Position numbers and translations under genes: made by a program. DNA of 64,000 nucleotides from NCBI RefSeq assembly GCF_000213975.1, contig NZ_GL892076.1:1200748-1264747 (forward strand), written 5' to 3'. The notes beneath the pieces were generated by a model, which saw only the letters and a list, made by a program, of their open reading frames with translations, was not told where the DNA came from and did no database searches. Position 1 is the first letter of the stretch, and each line of letters opens with the position of its first letter. Shown here piece after piece: positions 8,201 to 15,370 of this stretch. This DNA comes from Centipeda periodontii DSM 2778. GTDB lineage: Bacteria; Bacillota; Negativicutes; Selenomonadales; Selenomonadaceae.

Positions 8201-10080
8201 CGGGGACAGATGTGGCACAGTCGAAGGGGCTGAATCATGCACGCCTCGACACGGCGGATGTGACGCGCCATGCAAAGGCATGGGACTTCTCCCTCGGGCG
8301 GCTGACCGAACCGATGGGTGTCACAGGTTACTACTTCGGCAAGGAGTATGACGGCGGGCGTGCCGTCTGGACGGGCAAGAGGACGCAGGTACGCCTCGGA
8401 TACGGCGATTTCCGCCGCTCGACGGGCGTCGCGGACTCGGCATATACACACGCGACGACGCAGATCTTTCTGCGCTCCGCAACGCGGGAGGAGTGGCTTG
8501 GGTACAGGGATCTCTATCCCGGCGGAATGAGATCTGGTGATATCCCTGATGTGCCGAACTATATCTCTATGATCAAAGATACCCCCGGTTTTGAAGGCTT
8601 GTATCAGCGCCTCGTAAAGGTGGGAAGCCTCGCGGAGGAGAAGCAAATCATCGACGAATATATGGATGTGATTCGTCGGAATGATCCTGACGCCTACGAG
8701 AAACTCAATCAGCATCTTTTCTCTACCGATTGGGAGCTTTCGCATGACGATTTTGTCTGGTACCGTACGACGGTTCGAGATGAGGACGGAAATATCGTGG
8801 GGGAATATCTCACACAGCCCACAGGGGATGTTTATGAAGCCCTGCATCCGCAAACAGCAATTCCGTATGAGGATCGCTTCAATCAGGAAAAGATGGAGAG
8901 TCTTGCCCGTGCTGCATGGGATGATGCCGAGCCCCAGATGGAAACGACGAAGACAGAGACACAATATGTTCGTAGTTGGGGACTTCATGAAGAGGGAGAA
9001 TATACCTTTACGGTTGATTTTTATGGCTATGGCGTTTATAACGGCAAAGAAACCATGGTGGAGTCAGATCGATCCAGTATGTGGGGGCGCGGGTATGGCG
9101 TACCGCTGAACAGCCTGAAGCCCGGCGATTTTACCACCATGACAAAGGAGGAGGCAAAAGAGCACACCATTCAATCCGTATGGGGCAAGAGTCACTATCG
9201 AAGCGTATATGGTGTGCTGCCGCTTGGCGAGGGCTTTTACACAATCGATGATGGACTTGTTGCGGCAGGCGATAAGGGAGTGTCCGAGCTCGCCCAGAGC
9301 TTTATTGGAAGTCTGACCGGTAATGATATATGGAGCCCGGAGGAAGGGAGTACGCTGCCACTGCACCTGCTCGGAAAGGAGGGCTATATCGTCCGCCAGC
9401 TCGGCACTGTGCTCGAACAGGATCGCATTCCCGCGATCAAGCAGGCGGCATATATGCAGGTGCGCCACGAGGTTATGCCGAATCTTGGCGTTGCGGCGTT
9501 CTATCTGCGCTCGCTCGGCGGCAACTCGCATACGTTCCACGCGGCGAACGGCACGGGGAATGATGTCGATACGTTCGACACGCTCGCGAATGTCGTCGGT
9601 GTCGGTGCGCGCTACCGCCTCACGAAGAACGCCGCACTTTCGTTCGACTACGGCGCGAACTTCACGGACTTCGGACGCTATATGAACGGTCACACGCGCT
9701 ATGAGCATACGTCGGGCACATCGACGTTTGACATCAAGGGACGTGAGCGCGGCAATACGCCGACGTTCTGGGTCATGCGCCTCGATGTCGGTCAGGCGGA
9801 TATGGATGTCGCGGGCAGTTGGAACGCGTTCATTGACTACAAGCGGTTCGAGCACGGCTCGTTCTTTGGCGGCAATGGGACGGAATCTCTGCCCGACCGC
9901 TACCTCGACGGCATCAAGAGCTTTACCATCGGTGCGGGCTATGTCCCCGTGCAGAACCTCATGGTCGAGGCGTTCTACACGTTTGGTGCGAAGGGTATCA
10001 ATACGCGTGATACGCTCTATGGACCGGAGCATTTCCACCTCGGTGACTATGCGCGTCTGCAAGTGACGTATCAGTTCTGA
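5240..10080 (+). pseudogene. TonB-dependent receptor fused to a second outer-membrane barrel, interrupted by a frameshift
   Basis: Restoring one base in the G-run at 6775-6778 gives a continuous 1613-residue protein. The ATG at 5240 follows AAAGGTG and begins a signal peptide ending near residue 26. A classical plug follows (about residues 57-170, with SIRG, ILIDGQPV and the KYGADAIGGVVNVI end motif), then a receptor barrel whose last strand ends in NLKF at residue 867. Instead of stopping, the chain runs on for some 745 residues that look like a second porin-type barrel and end in VTYQF, a terminal-Phe signature. As read, the first frame runs out at 6985 after about 70 nonsense codons, and the second frame is open from 6769. 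The frameshift may be a real mutation or a sequencing error. Likely role is uptake of an iron complex or similar nutrient, inferred from the Fur-like sites; the ligand is unknown. Confidence 0.78.
6769..10080 (+). CDS. C-terminal part of the receptor: rest of first barrel plus porin-like second barrel
   Basis: This open stretch holds everything downstream of the frameshift and would be called as a separate gene by most tools, although it has no signal peptide or good ribosome site of its own. Up to about 7839 it is TonB-receptor barrel (PDLKPEKSVNFDIG is the usual late-barrel motif; the last strand reads RIGVNLKF). A charged linker rich in Glu and Arg follows (7840-7960). The remainder alternates amphipathic strands such as AWDFSLGRL and VRLGYGDFRRSTG with a long less barrel-like insert (about 8490-9330), and closes with ARLQVTYQF. 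The porin-like half resembles Negativicutes outer-membrane porins in style; I could not name a family. Confidence 0.6.
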   Translation: MVGAPLTLARKTFMEEFANRQNQQTIGTAEIKKQYVFVQDTWQVNKDTILSPILRVDNSNLFGTHATFNIGMTHNIGGKSNYRFKANLGTGYTEPGMGELYYNWEMYAGAPMGIDRARLGYYWVGNPDLKPEKSVNFDIGLEGESRNGRDSFRINAFHNRIKDYMTTYFTGYLMDFHPELSSDGKWWAPTDMIYSFKNIGRAEITGLEAEYNHRFDRHWSTKVGYTFLHAINKSDPTMPRRLLDRPQHKIDLGVTYENAGWRATLWGNYYLNMLDSNSIANNGNYYDWDGEKWHYNFHEGGTQTYEKKSFGIWNFILQKDLGKDSSAYIGVDNILNHRDDDRAFQERMYRIGVNLKFGADSETRDLTPEERAARTETNNAILEKNARFIIPPFDVEKELGLRVIGDYRWRWNSFTGKVKPSEMRVTTTASVGSAYKNYLEKAEHGFEQRLRAGVDARLDANTNITVLGSLASTAGVDTGTDVAQSKGLNHARLDTADVTRHAKAWDFSLGRLTEPMGVTGYYFGKEYDGGRAVWTGKRTQVRLGYGDFRRSTGVADSAYTHATTQIFLRSATREEWLGYRDLYPGGMRSGDIPDVPNYISMIKDTPGFEGLYQRLVKVGSLAEEKQIIDEYMDVIRRNDPDAYEKLNQHLFSTDWELSHDDFVWYRTTVRDEDGNIVGEYLTQPTGDVYEALHPQTAIPYEDRFNQEKMESLARAAWDDAEPQMETTKTETQYVRSWGLHEEGEYTFTVDFYGYGVYNGKETMVESDRSSMWGRGYGVPLNSLKPGDFTTMTKEEAKEHTIQSVWGKSHYRSVYGVLPLGEGFYTIDDGLVAAGDKGVSELAQSFIGSLTGNDIWSPEEGSTLPLHLLGKEGYIVRQLGTVLEQDRIPAIKQAAYMQVRHEVMPNLGVAAFYLRSLGGNSHTFHAANGTGNDVDTFDTLANVVGVGARYRLTKNAALSFDYGANFTDFGRYMNGHTRYEHTSGTSTFDIKGRERGNTPTFWVMRLDVGQADMDVAGSWNAFIDYKRFEHGSFFGGNGTESLPDRYLDGIKSFTIGAGYVPVQNLMVEAFYTFGAKGINTRDTLYGPEHFHLGDYARLQVTYQF

Positions 10081-10353
10081 GCAGGAGATACGTATAAGGA
10101 ACAGGCGCCCCTTTCGCCTCGCGTTGCTCGGCACTTCCCCCGTGGCGGTCAATGTCAACCAATCACACTTCACTTGTGTTCGTGTTCTTGGGACGTTTTC
10201 GCATACGACCTGTTTCCCAATCAGCTGCGTCCTACGGACTTGCTTCTTGGACAGGTCAGCAACGGGGGAAGCTAAGATACCGTACACCCAAGCCTCCTCC
10301 ATGCGGCACGGTGGAAGTGGCGCTTGCCGCGATATATCTGACATAATGACAAA
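10081..10353. repeat. Structured intergenic region with nested inverted repeats
   Basis: No gene is visible between the receptor and the chemoreceptor. The region has nested palindromes: CTTCCCCCGT (10134-10143) pairs with ACGGGGGAAG (10262-10271), inside which GACCTGT (10207-10213) pairs with ACAGGTC (10251-10257), and GTCC-TAC-GGAC forms a small inner hairpin. The segment 10164-10194 resembles part of the palindromic element at 59896-60070. It may be a dispersed non-coding repeat. Confidence 0.5.
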
Positions 10354-10396
10354 GGCTGTTGTACGAAGTTTTCTCGCTTCGTACAACAGCCCTTTT
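10354..10396. terminator. Bidirectional terminator between receptor gene and chemoreceptor
   Basis: A perfect 15-base stem (10354-10368 with 10377-10391) with an 8-base loop, flanked by T-rich sequence on the plus side (10393-10396) and AAA on the other. The core TTGTACGAAG/CTTCGTACAA recurs in the hairpin at 47284-47323. Confidence 0.8.
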
Positions 10397-10416
10397 GTGT
10401 GTTTCCAGCGTCGGTA

Positions 10417-12378
10417 TTACAAGCAGAAGCGCCCGACAAGCCTCTGCAGATCCTGAGCGAGCTGCGCCAGTGTCTGGCTCGCGGCTGCGATCTCCTGCAT
10501 GGATGCTGCCTGCTCCTCGGATACGGCGGAAACGTTCTCCGCCTCGGAACTCACGGCGTTCGAGACCTTCTGCACCGCCTCGACGGAGGTGAACATGCGT
10601 GCGCTGCCTTCCTTTATGCCCTCGGCGCTCTTCAGGATGACATCGACCTTTTCGGTGAGTTCGCTGACGACTCCGGCGATGCGATCGAACTGTTCGCCTG
10701 CCTGATTGACCTGATTGACGCCCTCGCCGACGTGTTCCTTCTGTTTCTGCATGACCTTGAACGTGTCCTCGATGCGGTTTGCGTTCTCGGTGATGAGCCC
10801 CGTAATCTCCTGTGCGGCGTTCTCGGACTGCTCAGCGAGCTTTCGAACTTCTTCGGCGACGACGGCGAAGCCGCGTCCCTGTTCGCCCGCGCGTGCCGCC
10901 TCAATGGCTGCATTGAGTGCGAGGAGGTCGGTCTGCCCCGCAATCTCGGTAATCATCTCGACGATCTCGGAGATGCGCTTGGAGCTCTCGTAGAGTGCCG
11001 TAACCGCCTCGGCGACATTCTGTGCGCTCTGATTGAGGACATCCATGCCCTTGACGGCAACACTGAGCCCCTGCTGCCCTTCCACTGTTGCTTTCTCGGC
11101 GCGATGCGTTGCAGCAGAAACAGCGGTGATGCCGTTCGTAATGTCGTTGATGGCATGGGTGATACGGTCGACGGTCTTGAAAGATTCGTCAACGGTATCG
11201 CGCTGCTCCATTGTGCTGTCCGTGATCTTGACGATTGCCTCAGCTGCGTGCTGTGCGCCCTGTGCCGACTGATCCGCCGAGGCGGTCAGCTGCTCGGAGG
11301 CGGCAGCAAGCTGCTCTGCCGTCTGTGCAGCGCTCTGAATGAGGTCGCGTAGTCCCTTGACCATGGCGAGGAAGGCATTGTGCAGCTGTCCGATTTCGTC
11401 CGTACGATCGAGATCAGGCGGGACAATGCCGAGATTTCCCTTTGCAACCTCGCTTGCTGCTGCCGCCATGTTCTCAAGCGGTCCTGCAATGGAGCGCGCA
11501 ATGCGATAGAGCAGCAGGGAGAGCAGGGAAAGTGAGAGGAGGAGTCCCGCGATCATCGCCCATTTCAGCGTTGCCACGTCGGAAAGCACTTCTTCCTTCG
11601 GCACGAAGAGGACGAGGAACCAGCCCGTATTGCCGACCGGATGGACGGCATAGTAGTAGTCGACGCCCTGATAACTGGATTCAAAGAAGAGCGGTTCCTT
11701 CGAGAGGAAGCGCTTTGCAGCCTCCTCGCCCTGTTCGTGCACATTATTGTCCATTGTCAGCGCGGAGTGGTAGATGAACCGTCCCTCGGAATCGAGCAAG
11801 AAGGCGGCGCCGTTTTCCCGAATCTTAAAGGCGGAAATCTTCTCCTCAATGATGGAGAAGGGGACATCCATTCCGAGAACGGCTTCCGTTCCATCTCTGG
11901 GCTTGAGTGCACGACTCAGTGCAACGACCTTTTTGTTGTGGAATGCGTTGACGAAAACCTTTGAGATCTGCACGCCATCATGCTGGGTTGCGATCTTGTA
12001 CCACGGACGTGTGGTCGGGTCGAACTCCTCCTTTGGCACAATGCGCTCGTGACCGTAGAGAAAATCACGACCTGGGATACCGAGGTAGATGCCATCGATA
12101 TCGCTGCGCGCGCTAAAGTCGGCTGCCGCAGAGATGAAAGATGCTGTGGATGGCAGCTCCGTTGACCACACCTGCCCCAGCCCCTCCAATATCCCACGCT
12201 GCCTTTCCACGACAGCGTTGATCTGCTCTGCGTGGTACTCAGCAAGCGCACGCATCTCGCGTTGCGTCGCCGACTCGATCATCGTGCTTGCTTCCCGGTA
12301 GGAGAATGCCGCCATCACAATGAATATGGCGATGAACGGACCTCCGATCCACAGAAGCATCCTTGACTGCAATTTCAT
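10417..12378 (-). CDS. Methyl-accepting chemotaxis protein with dCache-type sensor
   Basis: Transmembrane chemoreceptor of 653 residues. A first membrane helix (about 8-27) is followed by an extracytoplasmic dCache-like sensor (30-265) with the family's [11 protein letters not shown] motif, a second helix (272-290), a HAMP linker and a long signalling coiled coil. The highly conserved hairpin tip is present ([20 protein letters not shown] and the following [14 protein letters not shown]). AGGAG lies 11 bases before the ATG. It signals through CheA/CheW, which are not in this window, and implies a motile organism. The ligand is unknown; dCache sensors often bind amino acids or other small organic molecules. 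Confidence 0.93.
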   Translation of the reverse strand: MKLQSRMLLWIGGPFIAIFIVMAAFSYREASTMIESATQREMRALAEYHAEQINAVVERQRGILEGLGQVWSTELPSTASFISAAADFSARSDIDGIYLGIPGRDFLYGHERIVPKEEFDPTTRPWYKIATQHDGVQISKVFVNAFHNKKVVALSRALKPRDGTEAVLGMDVPFSIIEEKISAFKIRENGAAFLLDSEGRFIYHSALTMDNNVHEQGEEAAKRFLSKEPLFFESSYQGVDYYYAVHPVGNTGWFLVLFVPKEEVLSDVATLKWAMIAGLLLSLSLLSLLLYRIARSIAGPLENMAAAASEVAKGNLGIVPPDLDRTDEIGQLHNAFLAMVKGLRDLIQSAAQTAEQLAAASEQLTASADQSAQGAQHAAEAIVKITDSTMEQRDTVDESFKTVDRITHAINDITNGITAVSAATHRAEKATVEGQQGLSVAVKGMDVLNQSAQNVAEAVTALYESSKRISEIVEMITEIAGQTDLLALNAAIEAARAGEQGRGFAVVAEEVRKLAEQSENAAQEITGLITENANRIEDTFKVMQKQKEHVGEGVNQVNQAGEQFDRIAGVVSELTEKVDVILKSAEGIKEGSARMFTSVEAVQKVSNAVSSEAENVSAVSEEQAASMQEIAAASQTLAQLAQDLQRLVGRFCL

Positions 12379-12460
12379 AGCATCATCAACTCCTAAAGTA
12401 ATCTTACAATGTATATTCTATATGGAAATATATTTCCCTTTAATGAAGATAATGAAGAAA

Positions 12461-12510
12461 AAAATAAACTCCTTCAAAATTTCTCTAGAATTTTTGAAGG
12501 AGTTTATTTT
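12461..12510. terminator. Intrinsic terminator of the trpD-transporter operon
   Basis: A 19-base perfect stem (12461-12479 with 12492-12510) with a 12-base loop. Read on the minus strand it follows the transporter gene and is trailed by a T-rich run. It also separates that operon from the chemoreceptor promoter. Confidence 0.8.
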
Positions 12511-12523
12511 ATGAGATATTTTG

Positions 12524-13459
12524 TTATGAAATCTTTTTCATCCGACTAGATAGATAGTTTGCCGCAAGCGAGCCCGAGATGTTGTGCCAAACGCTGAAGA
12601 GCGCACCGGGGATCGCTGCCGCTGCACCGAAGTGCAGGAGGGCGAGGGAGGTCGCAAGTCCCGAGTTCTGCATGCCGACCTCGATGGAGACGGCTTTGAC
12701 CTTTGCCATGTTCATGCCGAGCACCTTGGCGACGAGAAAACCGAGCGCATAGCCGAGGAGGTTGTGACACATGACGACGACCATGATGAGTGCGCCCGTC
12801 TCGATGATGCGGCCTGCATTCGCCGAAACGACGCCGCCGACGATGAGGACGATGGCGACAACGGAGATCAGAGGGAGCACTTTGACGACCTTTTGTACGG
12901 GACGTTCAAAGAAGTGATTGATGAGGATGCCGAGGAGGATCGGTGCAATCACGACCTGCGCGATCGAGATCATCATTTTCTCTGCCGGGATGTCAATCCA
13001 CTGGCCCGCCAGCCAGAGCGTGAGGAGCGGTGTCATGATCGGCGCAAGGATGGTGGATGCCATCGTCATGGAGACGGAGAGCGCCACATCGCCGCGCGCG
13101 AGGTAGGTCATGACGTTCGACGAGGTGCCGCCGGGGCAGGTGCCGACGAGGATGACGCCCGCCGCAAGCTCGGGCGGGAGGGAGAAAAGATGGGCAAGTC
13201 CCCATGCGAGCAGCGGCATGATGCCGAACTGCGCGACCGTACCGATGAAGACATCGCGCGGGCGTTGCAGGACGAGCTTGAAGTCCTCAAAGCGCAGTGT
13301 CATCCCCATGCCGAACATGACGATGCCGAGCAGAATCGTAATCCATGGAACGGTCCAAATAAAAGTCCAAGGCTGAAAGAGGGAGACGCCTGCGATCAGA
13401 ATGACGAATAATGCCATATAACGTGAGACGAAGTTACTGAGTTGTTCGAGTGCCTGCAT
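12524..13459 (-). CDS. BASS-family (bile acid:sodium symporter-like) transporter
   Basis: Inner-membrane protein of 311 residues with nine or ten hydrophobic helices. Family features are FGMGMTLR in the second helix region, the GTCPGGTSSNVMTYLARGD motif near residues 105-125 and EVGMQNSGLA in the second half; these unwound segments form the sodium and substrate sites. The start at 13459 is chosen because AAAGGAG precedes it; upstream codons overlap trpD and look non-coding. It lies 19 bases after trpD, so both are co-transcribed. BASS proteins carry organic anions such as pantoate, keto acids or pyruvate; the substrate here is unknown. Confidence 0.88.
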   Translation of the reverse strand: MQALEQLSNFVSRYMALFVILIAGVSLFQPWTFIWTVPWITILLGIVMFGMGMTLRFEDFKLVLQRPRDVFIGTVAQFGIMPLLAWGLAHLFSLPPELAAGVILVGTCPGGTSSNVMTYLARGDVALSVSMTMASTILAPIMTPLLTLWLAGQWIDIPAEKMMISIAQVVIAPILLGILINHFFERPVQKVVKVLPLISVVAIVLIVGGVVSANAGRIIETGALIMVVVMCHNLLGYALGFLVAKVLGMNMAKVKAVSIEVGMQNSGLATSLALLHFGAAAAIPGALFSVWHNISGSLAANYLSSRMKKIS

Positions 13460-13478
13460 ATATGCAAACTCCTTTCGT

Positions 13479-14495
13479 TTACTGGGAGATCTTGATGAAG
13501 TCCTCGAGTTTCTTGAGCGCCGAGCCGTCCGCGATGGTCTGACGTGCCTTTGCAATGCCGTCGGCAATGGAGGACGCAGCACCGCCGATGTAGATGGCAG
13601 CGCCCGCGTTCAGGAGGCAGACATCCGCGCGCGCATCTGTGATCTCGCCGCTGAGAATGCCGCGCGTGACGGCAGCGTTCTCATCCGGCTTGCCGCCGCG
13701 AATGGATTCCTTCGATGCGGGCGTGATGCCGAAGTCTTCGGGACGGATCTCATATGCACTTTCCGTGCCGTCTGTAATCTCGCGAATGAGGGTCGGTGCG
13801 CCAATGGAGATCTCGTCCATGCCATCTGTTCCGTGGACGATGAGCGCACGCTTCACGCCGAGCCCCGGCAGTACTTTTGCGAGCGGGCGCATGAGATGCC
13901 CGCCGTAGACGCCGAGCAGCATGCAGGAGGGACGGGAGGGATTCGTTAAGGGGCCGAGGATGTTGAACACCGTACGGATGCCGAGTTCGCGGCGGATCGC
14001 GCCGACATGCTTCATCGACTGATGATAGCGCTGGGCGAAGAGGAATGCCATGCCGATGGCATCGAGTTCCTCGCGCACCTTTGCAGGCGGCTGGTCGATG
14101 TTGACACCGAGCGCCTCGAGGCAGTCCGCCGTGCCGCTCCACGAGGATGCCGCGCGGTTGCCGTGCTTGCAGACCTTGAGTCCCGCCGCCGCCGCAAGGA
14201 ACGAGGCAGTCGTCGAAACGTTGATGCTGCCCGAGTGGTCGCCGCCCGTGCCGACGATATCAATGACATCCATATCGTGCTCAACGCGCTCCGCGTGTTC
14301 GCGCATCGCTGCTGCAGATCCCGAGATCTCGTCGATCGTCTCCATACCACTGCTCTTTGTGGAGAGTGCGGCAAGGTAGGCTGCGTTCTCGACCGCCGAG
14401 GTCTCGCCCGACATGATCTCGTTCATAACGGCATATGCTTCGTCGTAGGTAAGATCCTCCTTGCCTACGACTTTTTTGATCGCCTCTTTGATCAT
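13479..14495 (-). CDS. trpD: Anthranilate phosphoribosyltransferase
   Basis: Second step of tryptophan synthesis: anthranilate plus PRPP gives phosphoribosylanthranilate. The 338-residue protein has the PRPP-binding [14 protein letters not shown] (near residue 80), the [21 protein letters not shown] segment region and the ILGPLTNPS motif. The ATG at 14495 follows AAGGGGG; longer forms would start in AT-rich leader. Unusually it stands alone, about 6 kb from trpFCBA and on the opposite strand, and is paired with a BASS transporter. A good promoter lies about 55 bases upstream. Confidence 0.95.
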   Translation of the reverse strand: MIKEAIKKVVGKEDLTYDEAYAVMNEIMSGETSAVENAAYLAALSTKSSGMETIDEISGSAAAMREHAERVEHDMDVIDIVGTGGDHSGSINVSTTASFLAAAAGLKVCKHGNRAASSWSGTADCLEALGVNIDQPPAKVREELDAIGMAFLFAQRYHQSMKHVGAIRRELGIRTVFNILGPLTNPSRPSCMLLGVYGGHLMRPLAKVLPGLGVKRALIVHGTDGMDEISIGAPTLIREITDGTESAYEIRPEDFGITPASKESIRGGKPDENAAVTRGILSGEITDARADVCLLNAGAAIYIGGAASSIADGIAKARQTIADGSALKKLEDFIKISQ

Positions 14496-14549
14496 TCCGA
14501 TTCCCCCTTGAAAAAATTTTGCAATATACAATATAAAAGATAGTGCAGT

Positions 14550-14578
14550 ATTATAGCACACATATCATGACATGACAA
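14550..14578 (-). promoter_or_regulatory. Promoter of trpD-transporter operon
   Basis: On the minus strand TTGTCA (14573-14578), 17-base spacer, TATAAT (14550-14555) with extended TG. The divergent metH-side promoter starts only 8 bases beyond its -35 box, so the two promoters sit back to back. I see no attenuator or T-box in the short leader. Confidence 0.7.
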
Positions 14579-14586
14579 AAGTATAT

Positions 14587-14615
14587 TTGTGAGGAGTGTC
14601 CGAATGTGATATAAT
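14587..14615 (+). promoter_or_regulatory. Promoter of the methionine synthase operon
   Basis: TTGTGA (14587-14592), 17-base spacer and TATAAT (14610-14615) with extended TG at 14607-14608. The leader of about 45 bases shows no SAM or cobalamin riboswitch. Confidence 0.65.
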
Positions 14616-14666
14616 CTCTTATCTTGTGTACTATATTGTAACGTCATTACGGAAATGGGAGAGGCT

Positions 14667-15347
14667 ATGTTTGAACCGCGTTTTACAACGCTGAATATGA
14701 ACGAAATCCTAAAGTATCTCGGGTTTCGCGGGCAGGAGCTGACGGAGGAGATCGCGGCGCAGATTCGGCGCTGCACGGATGAGGTGCTCGCGGCAGCGAC
14801 GCCGCGCCTGACGTATCGTCATGCTCCGCTTGAGGATGGCGCCGTGCTCGGCGTCACATTTGCAGGGAATGACATTCCGCGGATGCTCGAGCCCTGTGAG
14901 GAGGTCGTGCTCTTCGGTGCGACGCTCGGCCCCGGTGTCGAGCGATTGATGATGCGTTATGAGGTCGTGAATGCGGCGGACTCCGTCATCATGGACGCCT
15001 GCGCGAGTACGGCGATCGAGAATATCTGCAATAACTTTGAGAGCGACATGCGCCGCACCGTCGAGGCGGAGGGGCGCTATCTGACGGATCGCTTCAGCCC
15101 CGGCTACGGCGATCTGCCGATCTCGGAGCAGCCGAAGTTCTTTGCGCTGCTCGATATGACGCGCCGCATCGGCGTGTCGCTGACACCGACGACGATCATG
15201 GTTCCGCGCAAATCCGTGACGGCGATCATGGGTATCGCACGCACGCCGCAGCCGCACCGACCGCCGGACTGCGAGCACTGTCTGATGTTCCGCACCTGTC
15301 CGTTCCGCAAGGCGGGGCGCAGATGCCGGGAAGGGGCAAGAACCTAA
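14667..15347 (+). CDS. Stand-alone methionine synthase reactivation (AdoMet-binding) domain protein
   Basis: The 226 residues correspond to the C-terminal activation domain of cobalamin-dependent methionine synthase, which binds S-adenosylmethionine and helps re-methylate cob(II)alamin that has been oxidised. The conserved RFSPGYGDLP motif, the LTPTTIMVPRKSVTAI run and a Cys-rich tail (CEHCLMFRTCPF) are visible. The adjoining MetH ends after its B12 domain and lacks this part, so the two proteins probably act together. ATG at 14667 is preferred over 14655 because GGGAGAGG lies between them. The four-cysteine tail could bind metal, which is not known for the fused form. Confidence 0.88.
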   Translation: MFEPRFTTLNMNEILKYLGFRGQELTEEIAAQIRRCTDEVLAAATPRLTYRHAPLEDGAVLGVTFAGNDIPRMLEPCEEVVLFGATLGPGVERLMMRYEVVNAADSVIMDACASTAIENICNNFESDMRRTVEAEGRYLTDRFSPGYGDLPISEQPKFFALLDMTRRIGVSLTPTTIMVPRKSVTAIMGIARTPQPHRPPDCEHCLMFRTCPFRKAGRRCREGART

Positions 15348-15370
15348 AGACATTAAATAGGAGATATGAA

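Noticed and set aside
14543-14559. Trp-operator-like GTGC...GCAC palindrome over the trpD -10
   Set aside because: Only four-base arms, and no matching site at the other two trp promoters beyond the shared TATAAT context.
14496-14666. SAM or cobalamin riboswitch ahead of the methionine genes
   Set aside because: The leader is only about 45 bases, AT-rich and lacks any long paired structure or B12-box.
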